Assembly: GCA_900545715.1 (NCBI GenBank)
Contig: URAJ01000002.1
Coordinates: forward strand, 62,001-126,000
Length of the DNA: 64,000 bases
Reading direction: 5' to 3'
Origin: an uncultured Opitutales bacterium
GTDB taxonomy: Bacteria; Verrucomicrobiota; Verrucomicrobiia; Opitutales; Intestinicryptomonadaceae
Below the pieces are notes generated by a model that was not told the origin of the DNA, did not search any database, and saw nothing but the letters and a program-made list of their open reading frames with translations. Positions 38,897 to 48,539 of this stretch are shown here, in pieces. Both the position numbers and the translations under genes were made by a program. The stretch's first letter is position 1. Every line of letters begins with the position of its first letter.

Positions 38897-39346
38897 TTAA
38901 TCGCAAAGCGATACGCAATGAAGCCCGTCGGGGCAAATTGTCAGCTTTAGCCTTATGTCGGCGGGCGGAAGAGCCGCTTCGACGGCCTCCGGCCACTCCA
39001 CGCAAAGAATCCTCGGAGACGGCGCGACCTCATCAAGGCAAAGCTCTTCCAATGCCTCTGGAGAGGAGAGCCTGTATGCGTCCATATGCAAAAATTTTCT
39101 GCCGTCCGGAAGATTGTATATCGAATAAATATTATATGAGGGGCTCTTTACTTTTTCAGCAACCCCCAATCCTTTAGCAATACCCTTTACAAAATTTGTC
39201 TTGCCGGTGCCAAGATCTCCCGAAAGCGTTATTGTTGCGTCCTTCGGGAGAGTTTTTGCGAACTCCGCGGCAAATTCCGCGGCGTCGGCTGCTGCGGAAC
39301 TTTTAAATCCCGCACGCAACATGAGCATCGCCTCGTCAAATTTCAT
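38897..39346 (-). CDS. tsaE: tRNA threonylcarbamoyladenosine biosynthesis ATPase TsaE
   Basis: A 149-residue ATPase of the TsaBDE complex that installs t6A37 in tRNAs reading ANN codons. The P-loop [21 protein letters not shown], the switch region [13 protein letters not shown] and LHMDAYRL are typical. Its ATG overlaps the stop of the upstream aminotransferase gene by four bases, so the two are co-translated even though their functions differ. Confidence 0.94.
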   Translation of the reverse strand: MKFDEAMLMLRAGFKSSAAADAAEFAAEFAKTLPKDATITLSGDLGTGKTNFVKGIAKGLGVAEKVKSPSYNIYSIYNLPDGRKFLHMDAYRLSSPEALEELCLDEVAPSPRILCVEWPEAVEAALPPADIRLKLTICPDGLHCVSLCD

Positions 39347-40524
39347 CTAATTTCCGAGCAGAACTGCGCCATTCGTTCAATCCCTTTTTGTATTGTCTCG
39401 TCCGAAACGGCGTAGCTAAAACGCACGTTTTCGTCGGAGCCAAACGCCGAACCGGGAACGACAGCGACAAGTTTTTCCTCCAATAGCTTTGCGCAAAAAT
39501 CGACCGACGCCATTCCGAACGATGAAATATTCGGGAACAAATAAAAAGCCCCTTGCGCCCTGCGGCAAAATACGCCGTCAATCGCATTTAGCCCCTCTAA
39601 AAGCATTAGCCTGCGGCGGTCGAAACTCTTTTTCATTTCCGCTACGGCGGCGTCCGCAAGGGCTTCGTTTTCCATTGCGGCAAGCGCGCCGTACTGCGCA
39701 AACGATGTCGCGTTGGAGCTCGTTTGGCTCTGCAAGTTCGCAACCGCCTTCGCTATCGCGTCGGGAGCGCACAATGTGCCGAGCCTCCAACCGGTCATCG
39801 AAAATGCCTTGCTGAATCCGGAAACTACAATCGTATGCTCCTTCGCCTCCTCCGACAGGCTCGCCGGGCTTATTGCCTCGACTCCGTCGTACACGAGTGT
39901 CGAATATATTTCGTCTGACATCACGAGTATGTCGCGCGCGATTGCAAAATCCATTATTTCCTTCAATTCCTGCGCAGAATATACGGCACCCGTCGGATTT
40001 GAGGGGCTTGTTAGTATCAAAAGTTTGGTCTTCGGGGTGCACACGCTCTCGAGCTGCTGGACTGTCACCTTGAAGTCGGCAGCGTCCGTCGCTTTTACAT
40101 ATACGGGAGTCCCTCCTGCAAGCTTTACCATTTCGGGATAGCTCACCCAGTACGGCGCCGGTATTATAACTTCGTCTCCGGGCGAAATTACTGACATTAT
40201 CGCCAAGTAGCAGCTGAATTTGCCGCCGGGGCTGACTATGAAATTCGAGGCGTTGTAGCTTATCCCCCTGCGTTTCGCATAGTGCGCCGCAAGAGCTTCG
40301 CGCAAGGCGGGCAAGCCTGCGGAAGGCAAGTATTTTGTCTTGCCGGCTTCTATCGCCTTTATGCAGGCCTCTTTTATGAATTCCGGTGTGTCAAAGTCGG
40401 GCTCGCCGGCTCCAAAGCCGCATACGTCCTTGCCTTCGGACTTCAATTTCTTGGCCTTCGCATCCACTGCAAGCGTAGGTGAAGGTGATATATTTTTTGC
40501 CCATGTGGAGAGTACATTCTTCAT
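39343..40524 (-). CDS. Class I/II pyridoxal-phosphate aminotransferase (aspartate type)
   Basis: A 393-residue fold-type I enzyme. The N-terminus ([36 protein letters not shown]) resembles the aspartate/prephenate aminotransferases of subgroup I-gamma. The PLP-binding Lys is in [16 protein letters not shown], with SNPTGAVYS and the C-terminal Arg region NVRFSYAVS. It most likely interconverts aspartate and oxaloacetate. It is upstream of and overlapping tsaE. Confidence 0.92.
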   Translation of the reverse strand: MKNVLSTWAKNISPSPTLAVDAKAKKLKSEGKDVCGFGAGEPDFDTPEFIKEACIKAIEAGKTKYLPSAGLPALREALAAHYAKRRGISYNASNFIVSPGGKFSCYLAIMSVISPGDEVIIPAPYWVSYPEMVKLAGGTPVYVKATDAADFKVTVQQLESVCTPKTKLLILTSPSNPTGAVYSAQELKEIMDFAIARDILVMSDEIYSTLVYDGVEAISPASLSEEAKEHTIVVSGFSKAFSMTGWRLGTLCAPDAIAKAVANLQSQTSSNATSFAQYGALAAMENEALADAAVAEMKKSFDRRRLMLLEGLNAIDGVFCRRAQGAFYLFPNISSFGMASVDFCAKLLEEKLVAVVPGSAFGSDENVRFSYAVSDETIQKGIERMAQFCSEIR

Positions 40525-40741
40525 AGATGCCGTTTAAACTTTATATATTTATTTTTTCTTCAAACTTATTCTATAAAAAACTTCAAATCCTACATTTTTG
40601 TACTTTTTTTAGTCTCTTTAAAATTCTCTATCAGCCCACGCACTCTCTTTTTGCCACCACCAACAAAATAAAAAATCCACCTAATTAAAAATACTGCGAA
40701 AAAATTTTCGCCCACCGAATCCTGCAAATATATATAAAAAA

Positions 40742-41488
40742 TTATTTTATAGACAAGTAAACCGGGCAATGGTCCGAACCTTGCACATCGTCCAATATCC
40801 CCGCGCTTTCGACCCTTTCGGCCAAATTTTCCGAAACGAGAAAATAGTCAATCCTCCACCCTCTGTTGCGCTCGCGGGCGCGCCTAAAATAGCTCCACCA
40901 AGTGTAGCCTATTTTGCCGGGGTTTTGCTCCCTCCATACGTCGCGCAAGGCGCACTCCGACAAAAGCGACTCAATTCCGGCCCTCTCTTCGTCCGTAAAC
41001 CCCGCGCTGCCGCGCGCCCCCTTGACGTCAAATACATCAAGCGGCGTGCGCGCAACATTCAAATCTCCGCACACTACGGCGCTATCGACCGATTTTAAGT
41101 ATTTTTTAAAATCCTCGTCCCAGACTTTCGTTCGGTATTCAAGGCGCCGCAATCCGTCCTGCGAATTTGGGACGTATGTGTTGACAAGCGTAAAATCTCC
41201 AAATTCCGCGACACATATCCTGCCCTCGCGCGGATGCCCGTCGAAAATTTTTTCGTACATCGCATTCGGGCGCACGTTTGAAAATATAGCCGTCCCCGAA
41301 TACCCTTTCTTTTCGGCGCACGAAAATATTTTGTATTTAAACGGAATTTCCATAGAATCCGCAAGCTCAGCCGGCAATTTCGTCTCTTGAAGGCAAAGTA
41401 TGTCGGGCTTTGCGGCATCCACAAACTCGTAAAAATTTTTGGACATTACAGCCCTTAACCCGTTCACGTTCCAAGACACTATCTTCAT
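40742..41488 (-). CDS. xth: Exodeoxyribonuclease III / AP endonuclease
   Basis: A 248-residue base-excision-repair nuclease of the EEP fold. It begins MKIVSWNVNGLRAV, then ILCLQETKL (metal-binding Glu), NTYVPNSQ, VVCGDLNVAR and the C-terminal SDHCPVYLSI with the catalytic Asp-His. Length is normal. It overlaps the upstream SNF2-type helicase gene by four bases, pairing two DNA-maintenance proteins in one transcript. Confidence 0.95.
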   Translation of the reverse strand: MKIVSWNVNGLRAVMSKNFYEFVDAAKPDILCLQETKLPAELADSMEIPFKYKIFSCAEKKGYSGTAIFSNVRPNAMYEKIFDGHPREGRICVAEFGDFTLVNTYVPNSQDGLRRLEYRTKVWDEDFKKYLKSVDSAVVCGDLNVARTPLDVFDVKGARGSAGFTDEERAGIESLLSECALRDVWREQNPGKIGYTWWSYFRRARERNRGWRIDYFLVSENLAERVESAGILDDVQGSDHCPVYLSIK

Positions 41489-44001
41489 TCGAGTATCTCC
41501 GCTATTGTCTGTATAAATTTTTCCCGGTTGGAGACGTCGCGCAGTCCGCCAATCAAATCGTCAAAAAGCTTGCGCTTGCGGGATTGCAGGCGCAGAACCC
41601 TATCCTCAACAGTGTCCCTTGCTATCATTCTATATACAAATACGTCTCCGCGGCGCCCAATTCTATGCGCGCGGTCTATCGCCTGCTCCTCGACCGCGGG
41701 ATTCCACCACGGGTCCGCGAGAAATATGTAGTCGGCCTCGGAAAGCGTTATGCCAGTCCCGCCCGCCCTGAGGCTCACGAGCATAACAGATCCGCGTTTC
41801 GCTGTCTGAAAGGCGTTCACCGGAAGCGCGCGGTCGCGGGTGGAGCCGGTTAGCATGTATATGTCGGCCTCGCTTATGCGCGTTTTTAGAGCCGATTTAG
41901 CCAAACCCAGAAATTTTGTAAACTGGCTGAAAACCAAAACCTTTTTCCCAGCATTGCACAGCTCTTCAACTTTGTCGAGCAACACGGAAAGCTTTCCGCC
42001 GTACTCCGGTGCCCCAGCTCCTCCAATCCACGGCAACAAAGCCGCGTCGCAAGCAGCCTGCCTCAGCCTGGTTATCAACGACAGTATCGTAAGCCTGCCC
42101 TTTGCGTCGCCAACCGATGCTTTTAGCTCTCCGCGCGCAAGGTCGAGCAGCTTTGCGTATTCCGACTTTTGCTGTTCGGACATCGGGCAGTAGAGCTCCA
42201 CGCGCACCTTTTCGGGAAGCTCGGATGCAACTTCGGATTTCATTCGCCTGAGCACAAACGGCGAAATTTGCCTGCGCACTGTCTCAACTATCGCGGCGTC
42301 CCCGTGCGCGAGCCTCTCGAAATTCGCGCGCGAGCCAAGCAGCCCGGGCATCAGCCACCGGAACGCCGTCCAGATATCCATCAATTTGTTCTCTATCGGA
42401 GTCCCAGTAAGGGCAATTTTGCGGCGCGCGGAAATATACATGCACGCCATAGTCGTCTTGGAGTCAGGATTTTTTATAAATTGGGCCTCGTCCAGCACGG
42501 CTAGCTCAAAGCGGATTTTTTCAATCTCAGAACGGTTGCGGCGCAACTGCGTATAGCTGCATATCCACAAGTCCGCTTTCGAAAAATCGGTCTTTGCGCC
42601 AACTATTCCGGTTTTTATTTTCGGGAAAAATTTTTGCGCCTCAGCAATCCAAACAGGTATGACGCTTGCGGGACACACGACGAGAAATTTAGCATCTTCC
42701 CCTGCCTTTGCGCGCGACATATAGTAGTCCACAAGCGCGAGAGTTTGAAGGGTTTTCCCAAGCCCCATCTCGTCGGCAATCATCGCATTGCACGAATGTT
42801 CGAAAAGATTTACCGCCCACGCAACCCCCGCGCACTGGTATTTGCGCAGAAAATTCGGCAACGTCGCCTTCATATCCTCAGGATTTTCGAGCGACTTCCT
42901 CCATTGCGACAGTTCGGGAGTCAGCTTTAAACGCCCGCCAAAATCCGAGGCCGAAAGCAGCATGTAGCGCGGTATTTTCCCCTGCTCAAAACCGAATTCG
43001 CGCGAGCGCTCCACGTCCCTCACAAGGGCTGTGTCGTCGCCGGAAACCCTTAAAATTCCGTAATCGGGTATTATCCTTAGCGAGCCCGCCCCGCCCATCA
43101 ATTTGGGAAGTTCGGACGCGTCTATCGAACGACCGCCTACGCTCGGCAGCCATTTTATGTCGAAGTCAGCCCCGTCGCCGCCGACCTCCACAACCTCGGG
43201 GGTTAGCGTCAACTTGCGCTCTCCGCCTTTTAGCAGTTCCACGCGCTTGTCGCAAACTACTTTAAACAGTTCCGACCACTTTGGCAAAATGTTGTTTAAA
43301 AACGGCGGTATTTTGGAAAGCTCCGGCAAAATATGGCTCTCGCCGTCGTACTTAAACCCCGCCTTTCGCGAAAGCCCTGCAAGCGACAGCAACTTTTCGC
43401 GCTCGCATTCCAACAGATCCGCAATCTTTACGCACCTGTCGCCGTACGCAAAGCGCCTCAAGCCTTTTTCGTCGAGCCATTTCGTCGAAAATACAAGACC
43501 CTTGCGCTTGGAATGGAAAGAAAGCTCAAGCACCATCGGCTTGCGCTCCGGGGCTTTATTTGAAACCTCCTCCGTCTTGGGTTCCGCGTCATCCACGGCG
43601 GAATTGTCTTCGTTATTTTCTTTTGCGGAATCCGCGACGATGGAAGACTCAGAAAATGCGTCCGGCGAGGCGGACAAGTCGCCTATAAGCTCGTCTATCT
43701 CGTAGAGAGCGGCGACGCACAAAGCCGCCTGATCCAGATCCCAGCCGTCGCGGCGCACATATCTTTCGCCCTCAAAATCCAGAACGCAAAATGGCTCGGT
43801 GCCGTCTTCAAGTTTTGCGCGCGCAAGCGCCTCGGATTCGTGCAACTCGATGTCGCGTATTACGCAATTTTTATAAAGTTTGCGCCCGTATTCGAGCTCC
43901 TCCAATCGGAATTGTCCCTGCCAATCGCATGCAGCCCTCGACAGCCACAGCGGAAGTTCGCTCTGCCTGTATATCCTGCGCGCTGTATGCTCTATTGCCA
44001 T
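41485..44001 (-). CDS. SNF2-family DEAD/DEAH helicase-like ATPase
   Basis: An 838-residue SNF2/Rad54-type ATPase. Walker A is ADEMGLGKTLQTLALVDYY, motif II is LDEAQFIKNP, and motif III is ALTGTPIENKL. The second RecA lobe has VLVFSQFTKFLGL and ADPWWNPAVEEQAIDRAHRIGR. The N-terminal 390 residues have no recognised zinc SWIM motif, and a Glu/Ser/Asp-rich linker lies at about residues 105-145. Bacterial HepA/RapA-like and SWIM-SNF2 proteins remodel protein-DNA complexes; the exact role here is unknown. It sits six bases downstream of glgA and overlaps xth. Confidence 0.9.
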   Translation of the reverse strand: MAIEHTARRIYRQSELPLWLSRAACDWQGQFRLEELEYGRKLYKNCVIRDIELHESEALARAKLEDGTEPFCVLDFEGERYVRRDGWDLDQAALCVAALYEIDELIGDLSASPDAFSESSIVADSAKENNEDNSAVDDAEPKTEEVSNKAPERKPMVLELSFHSKRKGLVFSTKWLDEKGLRRFAYGDRCVKIADLLECEREKLLSLAGLSRKAGFKYDGESHILPELSKIPPFLNNILPKWSELFKVVCDKRVELLKGGERKLTLTPEVVEVGGDGADFDIKWLPSVGGRSIDASELPKLMGGAGSLRIIPDYGILRVSGDDTALVRDVERSREFGFEQGKIPRYMLLSASDFGGRLKLTPELSQWRKSLENPEDMKATLPNFLRKYQCAGVAWAVNLFEHSCNAMIADEMGLGKTLQTLALVDYYMSRAKAGEDAKFLVVCPASVIPVWIAEAQKFFPKIKTGIVGAKTDFSKADLWICSYTQLRRNRSEIEKIRFELAVLDEAQFIKNPDSKTTMACMYISARRKIALTGTPIENKLMDIWTAFRWLMPGLLGSRANFERLAHGDAAIVETVRRQISPFVLRRMKSEVASELPEKVRVELYCPMSEQQKSEYAKLLDLARGELKASVGDAKGRLTILSLITRLRQAACDAALLPWIGGAGAPEYGGKLSVLLDKVEELCNAGKKVLVFSQFTKFLGLAKSALKTRISEADIYMLTGSTRDRALPVNAFQTAKRGSVMLVSLRAGGTGITLSEADYIFLADPWWNPAVEEQAIDRAHRIGRRGDVFVYRMIARDTVEDRVLRLQSRKRKLFDDLIGGLRDVSNREKFIQTIAEILE

Positions 44002-44007
44002 TTTGCC

Positions 44008-45477
44008 TTAAAATCTTGCAGAGCGCGCGGCTACTGCCCACTTGTAAACAAGCGCGTATTTCTCAGCGGATTTATTCCAAGAAAAATCCTTGCTCATTCC
44101 GTTGCGGCGCAATTTCTGAATATCGGCAGGGCGGTCGTACCAAGTGGAGCACGCCCAGCCTATCGTGTTATATAGAGCCTCGCAAGTCGCGTCCGAAAAC
44201 TTAAAGCCGTCTCCGCTCCCGGTGGCTTCGGAATACTGGTCGACGCTGTCTTCCAATCCGCCGGTAGAGCGCACTATCGGAAGCGTTCCATACATCATCG
44301 AATACATCTGGTTCAGTCCGCACGGCTCAAACCTGCTCGGCATTATGAAAAAGTCGGAGCCTGCCTCTATCTGGTGCGCCAACTCATTGTCAAAGCCTAT
44401 GTACGCCGATATTTTTCCGGGGAATTTTGCCGTCAAATCCGAAAATGCGTTTTCAAGCCAATGCTCGCCAGTGCCAAGAATCGCTATTTGAATGTCCATG
44501 TGCCCCACAAGCTCCCCCGCAATCCTCGCGAGCAAATCCAGACCCTTTTGCGAGTAAAGCCTCGACACCACCCCAAATACGGGCTTTTTTGCCGAAACCT
44601 CCAAACCCAGTCTCTTTTGGAGCGCTTTTTTGCAGGCGGATTTTCCCTTCATATCCGACAGAGAGTAGTTGGCGGCGATAAATTCGTCGGTTTGCGGATT
44701 CCATGCTTCGGTGTCAACTCCGTTTATTATTCCAATCAAATCCGCCCCCCTGAAACGCAACACGCCGTCGAGCCCACAGCCGTACTCGGGGGTTCTTATT
44801 TCATTTGCATAGGTTGGGCTTACAGTCGTGATTTTAGTGCAGTTGTAAAGCCCTCCTTTCATCAAATTTAGCGACCCGTACGATTCGCAAGAATCCGCCC
44901 TGAATTCCGACGAAGGTATGCCCGCATATTCGAGTACACCTTTGTCAAATATCCCCTGATGCTGCAAATTGTGTATCGTAAAGACGCTCGCTGAGCCCCC
45001 GAGCGGAGAATTGTATAGCGACGTATTCAACAGAACCGGAACAAACCCTGTGGTCCAATCGTGGCAATGTATGACATCTGGAATCCAGTCGTTTTGCAGG
45101 CACCAATCGAGGGCCGCGCGGCACATAAAGGCGAACCTCCCGCCGTTGTCGGAAAAATCTACCCCGTTGTAATTGTAAATGCCGGGCCTGTCAAAATACA
45201 TATTGAACTCCAAAAAGAGCATTTTGGCATCACCGAGCGCCGCCGTCCAAACAGACGCTTTGTATTCGAGCCCGAGCCCCATGTGGACTGACAGATTGTC
45301 CATCTGTTTTTCTATGTCGGCAGGCCGTTTTACGGTAGCGTAAAGAGGCGTAAAAACCTTCACGTCGCACCCGGAAGCCGCGAACTGCTTTGATATTGAA
45401 GACACCATATCACCCAACCCTCCGGCTTTGGAGAATGGTGCGCATTCGGGGGAAATCATGAGAATTTTCATTTTCAT
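44008..45477 (-). CDS. glgA: Glycogen synthase (ADP-glucose type, GT5)
   Basis: A 489-residue GT-B glucosyltransferase elongating alpha-1,4-glucan. The N-terminal ADP-glucose site KAGGLGDMVSSI, HCHDWTTGFVP, and the C-terminal PSRFEPCGLNQMYSMMYGTLPIVRSTGGL are all family-diagnostic. Two in-frame ATGs at the start (MKMKIL) are equally good. No other glycogen gene is nearby. Upstream lies a 389-base A/T-rich region with a perfect 16-base palindrome that may be regulatory. Confidence 0.96.
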   Translation of the reverse strand: MKMKILMISPECAPFSKAGGLGDMVSSISKQFAASGCDVKVFTPLYATVKRPADIEKQMDNLSVHMGLGLEYKASVWTAALGDAKMLFLEFNMYFDRPGIYNYNGVDFSDNGGRFAFMCRAALDWCLQNDWIPDVIHCHDWTTGFVPVLLNTSLYNSPLGGSASVFTIHNLQHQGIFDKGVLEYAGIPSSEFRADSCESYGSLNLMKGGLYNCTKITTVSPTYANEIRTPEYGCGLDGVLRFRGADLIGIINGVDTEAWNPQTDEFIAANYSLSDMKGKSACKKALQKRLGLEVSAKKPVFGVVSRLYSQKGLDLLARIAGELVGHMDIQIAILGTGEHWLENAFSDLTAKFPGKISAYIGFDNELAHQIEAGSDFFIMPSRFEPCGLNQMYSMMYGTLPIVRSTGGLEDSVDQYSEATGSGDGFKFSDATCEALYNTIGWACSTWYDRPADIQKLRRNGMSKDFSWNKSAEKYALVYKWAVAARSARF

Positions 45478-45866
45478 AGCTTTTTAATACTGCCTCGGGG
45501 TTAATTTGTGTGCTTTTCTTGGGTATAAAATCACAAAACTCTCTAAAATCTCCCGAAACTTTGCAAAGTTTTTTTTAAAGTAATTTTTCAGTTTAAATTA
45601 TTTTTTTTCATCAATGTGAGACTTTCTTCTTTTCGTTTATCTCTTATCGGGAAAAAATCTTTAATTTTTACAAAATAATAAGCCCCTGCTAAAACCTAAG
45701 AGTCTTTATGGAGCAATTATTGCGGGGTTAATTTCCAGAAGTTTTTTAAACTTGCCTAAATATTCGGCAATTTCATTTTCGCGGGTCAATAAAAGCGTTT
45801 TTTGCTAAATGTAAAGTTTGGAGGGTTTTTCTTGAACAATTTTATAAAATAAATGAAGTTTTACAT
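45478..45866. other. A/T-rich divergent intergenic region upstream of glgA
   Basis: This holds no gene. Notable features are a perfect 16-base palindrome AAACTTTGCAAAGTTT at 45556-45571 followed by seven T, and a 12-base direct repeat CGGGGTTAATTT at 45496-45507 and 45723-45734, one copy near each of the two divergent genes. These could be operator sites, but no promoter could be placed with confidence. Confidence 0.55.
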
Positions 45867-46679
45867 ATGAAAGCTTTTTGTATTTTCTTTCTCGCGATAT
45901 TTTCCATTAAACTTCTCGGCGCGGATATTGCGGTAAGTTCATATCCATGGCAAAAAACTTCTATAACTGAAATGTTGGCTGATTTCAAAAAAATGGGCGT
46001 CAGAAAAGCATCAATGTTTCAAAATATAAAAATCGGCGGGAGCGGCCCTAATAAAAACGTCATTTTTCATTATAAAATGCCAAAAATGGCCCGTGACGAA
46101 GCAAAAAAAATTTTTGATAACGCAGGTGTAAAAATAATTTCTATCGGGCATATATCTCTTTCTGAAGAATCGGAAATTGAAAAACTCTTTGAGTTCGCAA
46201 AATTTTTCGGGATAAAATACATGACAGTCGAAGCCCCCAAAAGCGCGCTTGGAATTTACGACAAACTTTCAGCAAAATATGGAATAAAAGCAGGCCTCTA
46301 CAACCACCCAAATAGAAAAAGCAATCCTCCTCCATATTCAACCCCTGAAAAAATGCTCGACGCCATACGCGGCAAAAAGAATCTTGGCGCTTTCCCAGAT
46401 TGCGGACACTGGGGCCGCTCTGGCTTTGATATTGTAAACTGCCTAAAAAAACTTGAGGGCAAGCTTGTCGGCATAAATATTCAGGATTTATCAGAGGCAA
46501 AAGAATGCGAAACATACGGGCGCGGCATTCTCCCGCTCGAATCTTTTATCTCGGAGATCGAACGCTCAGGGTTCGATGGTCTTTGCGTTGTAATGTTTGA
46601 CGCCGCAAACGACCACTCTCAAATAGATAAAATTCCGGATTCAGTCGAATATTTAACCAAGCGCGGATTAAAAAAATAA
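45867..46679 (+). CDS. Secreted TIM-barrel protein, sugar phosphate isomerase/epimerase family
   Basis: A 270-residue protein with a signal peptide (MKAFCIFFLAIFSIKLLGADI). The remainder matches AP-endonuclease-2-like TIM barrels (xylose isomerase/IolE type): TVEAPKSALGIYDKLSAKYGIKAGLYNHPN, LGAFPDCGHWGRSGFD, and VGINIQDLSEAKECETYGRGILPLESFI, with metal-ligand candidates His, Asp and Glu at the usual barrel positions. Secreted members occur in Bacteroidetes and PVC bacteria, often near polysaccharide-use genes. The substrate is unknown. The gene is A/T-rich and stands alone. Confidence 0.82.
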   Translation: MKAFCIFFLAIFSIKLLGADIAVSSYPWQKTSITEMLADFKKMGVRKASMFQNIKIGGSGPNKNVIFHYKMPKMARDEAKKIFDNAGVKIISIGHISLSEESEIEKLFEFAKFFGIKYMTVEAPKSALGIYDKLSAKYGIKAGLYNHPNRKSNPPPYSTPEKMLDAIRGKKNLGAFPDCGHWGRSGFDIVNCLKKLEGKLVGINIQDLSEAKECETYGRGILPLESFISEIERSGFDGLCVVMFDAANDHSQIDKIPDSVEYLTKRGLKK

Positions 46680-46750
46680 CTCTCCGCACAAAAATCTTCT
46701 CGCAAAAAAGGCGCTTTCAGCAAAAATGCAGATTTTATTTCCAGTAAATA

Positions 46751-47833
46751 ATGGACACCTCCGACTTGGACTACAACCTACCCGAAGAAAGGATAGCCCG
46801 CTATCCTTCCCAGCGCCGCGACGCATGCAAGCTGCTCGTTTACGACAGAAATTCCGGAAAAATTTCCCATGCTAAATTTGCGGATCTGCCAAACTTTCTC
46901 GGCAAGCCCCACAATTTTTTCAGGAACACGGCGGCGGTTTTAAAGGCGAGAATTTTTGCGAAAAAACCCACCGGCGGCGAAGTCGAGTGCCTTTTGCTAA
47001 CCCCGCTAAACGGCTCCGACGAATGGCTCTGCATGCTTAAACCCGGCAAGCGCCTGCAACCCGGCGCAATTTTCGGGATAGATGGCGTCTTTGAAGCAAC
47101 GGTATTATCGAAGGATCTTGACGGCAACGCCGCCGTCCGTTTTAATACTTTCGGCGGCGGCGGAGTCGTGGAATTGAGCGAGAAAATCGGAGTCGTCCCC
47201 CTGCCCCCGTATATCGAGCGCGACCAAAAGTCGCCTGGCTACGACAGGGATTTCGACAACACGTATTACGAGACCGTTTACGCAGACCCCGCAAAGCGCG
47301 TCGCCGCGGCCGCCCCCACAGCCGGCCTGCACTTCACCCCCGAATTGGACGCCAGGCTACAATCGCAAGGCCACAAATTTTATTCACTTATACTTCATGT
47401 GGGACTTGGCACGTTCAAGCCTATGAAGACTGAAAAAATCGAGGATTTTAAAATTCATTCGGAAATATACGAAATTCCCGCAAAGACGCTCTCTGCCATG
47501 GCCGATAACAGCCGCCCGCGACTCGCTGTGGGAACTACATCGTTGCGCGCCATGGAGGACTTCTGCCGCAAAAACGGAGTGCCGTCGGGATTGCTCCGCA
47601 ATGACTTTGTGGGCTCGGCAGATATCTTCGTTTATCCACCCCAAAAAATTATATCGGCAGACGCATTAATCACTAATTTTCACCTTCCGCGCTCCTCGCT
47701 AATGTGTCTTGTGGCGGCCTTCATAAAGCCAAACTCTCTCGAGGGAGTAGATATTTTAAAGGAGCTTTACCGCGAGGCAATAGCCGAAAAGTACAACTTT
47801 TACTCTTACGGAGACGCAATGCTTATCATTTAA
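46751..47833 (+). CDS. queA: tRNA preQ1(34) S-adenosylmethionine ribosyltransferase-isomerase
   Basis: A 360-residue enzyme transferring the ribosyl part of SAM to preQ1 in tRNA, making epoxyqueuosine. The start DYNLPEERIARYPSQRRDACKLLVYDR, AAPTAGLHFTPELDARL, LHVGLGTFKPMKTE and TNFHLPRSSLMCLVAAF are typical. It is monocistronic; other queuosine genes are not in the window. Confidence 0.96.
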   Translation: MDTSDLDYNLPEERIARYPSQRRDACKLLVYDRNSGKISHAKFADLPNFLGKPHNFFRNTAAVLKARIFAKKPTGGEVECLLLTPLNGSDEWLCMLKPGKRLQPGAIFGIDGVFEATVLSKDLDGNAAVRFNTFGGGGVVELSEKIGVVPLPPYIERDQKSPGYDRDFDNTYYETVYADPAKRVAAAAPTAGLHFTPELDARLQSQGHKFYSLILHVGLGTFKPMKTEKIEDFKIHSEIYEIPAKTLSAMADNSRPRLAVGTTSLRAMEDFCRKNGVPSGLLRNDFVGSADIFVYPPQKIISADALITNFHLPRSSLMCLVAAFIKPNSLEGVDILKELYREAIAEKYNFYSYGDAMLII

Positions 47834-47904
47834 ATTTCCCCGACCCGCCAGAAATTTCATGCAACAAATAAATACGCAAATTCTTAGAGAAAAATTTTTA
47901 CCAT

Positions 47905-47933
47905 TTTGGCGCGCGTACACGCGCGCGCCTTTA
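47905..47933. terminator. GC-rich hairpin between converging queA and HTH gene
   Basis: The inverted repeat GGCGCGCG/CGCGCGCC around TACACG is followed by only three T, so function as a terminator is possible but weak. Confidence 0.4.
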
Positions 47934-47944
47934 CGTCTAAGTCG

Positions 47945-48343
47945 TCAAATATTTTTACTGCGCGCTTTAGCCCTGCCGACTCCCGAATATAGCCTGTCTT
48001 TTATCAGTTTTTCCAGCCTGAACAGTTGGTAATCCGAACGATTTAATATTACGGATTCCAGCATTTGCATAAAAGATTCGGGCGTATAATTTGCCGATTC
48101 AAGCAAAAACAGAACTATGGCGTCGCGGTGAACTCTCATATAGGTCTTTTTTTCGTGACCCGGCTTTGCAAGGCCGTTTGACAGGTGCCCGAAAATCTTA
48201 CCACTGTAAAAGCTGTTTCGCACAAATTGGTCCGACCTGCCTATAATGTAGCCGGTCTCTTTTGGGCTGAACCACTCCTGCCCTTTGGGGAAAAGCGAGG
48301 AAAAATGTTCAAACCCCTCGGATAGCTCGTCGCTATTTTTCAT
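47945..48343 (-). CDS. Putative DNA-binding protein, excisionase/MerR-like helix-turn-helix
   Basis: A 132-residue protein without a clear family name. Residues 25-80 follow the winged-helix pattern of helix-turn-helix 17/excisionase proteins: FSPKETGYIIGRSDQFVRNSFYSG (helix-turn-helix), then a wing and YMRVHRDAIVLFLLESA. A helical tail follows, with a basic end. A strong ribosome-binding site, GGGGGAGAG, precedes the ATG. It is divergent from an XRE-type regulator across a 196-base A/T-rich gap. It may be a chromosomal regulator or a remnant of a mobile element; no integrase is nearby. Confidence 0.65.
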   Translation of the reverse strand: MKNSDELSEGFEHFSSLFPKGQEWFSPKETGYIIGRSDQFVRNSFYSGKIFGHLSNGLAKPGHEKKTYMRVHRDAIVLFLLESANYTPESFMQMLESVILNRSDYQLFRLEKLIKDRLYSGVGRAKARSKNI

Positions 48344-48456
48344 TTTCTTCTCTCCCCCATTCGCGCTCGGAGGCGACTTCTTTTTTTGTGTGTGAGTTTT
48401 TCATAATCTTTTTAATATTTTATCCTTTCATTCAATGTCTATTGCGATATATTATA

Positions 48457-48531
48457 AATGAAATTCATTATTTAATATAAATAATGGAACATAATAATTA
48501 TTATTTGTCAATATAAAATAGAAAAATTCTA
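48457..48531. promoter_or_regulatory. Cluster of palindromes between two divergent regulators
   Basis: Three inverted repeats lie in 75 bases: AATGAAATTCATT at 48457-48469, ATAATAATTATTAT at 48491-48504 and TAGAAAAATTCTA at 48519-48531. The first and third share GAA...TTC half-sites. TTGTCA at 48505-48510 could be a -35 element. This is a natural place for operators of either flanking DNA-binding protein. Confidence 0.45.
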
Positions 48532-48539
48532 CTTTATAA

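Noticed and set aside
38824..39177. 117-codon plus-strand frame opposite tsaE
   Set aside because: It overlaps the well-supported tsaE gene antisense and has no family features.
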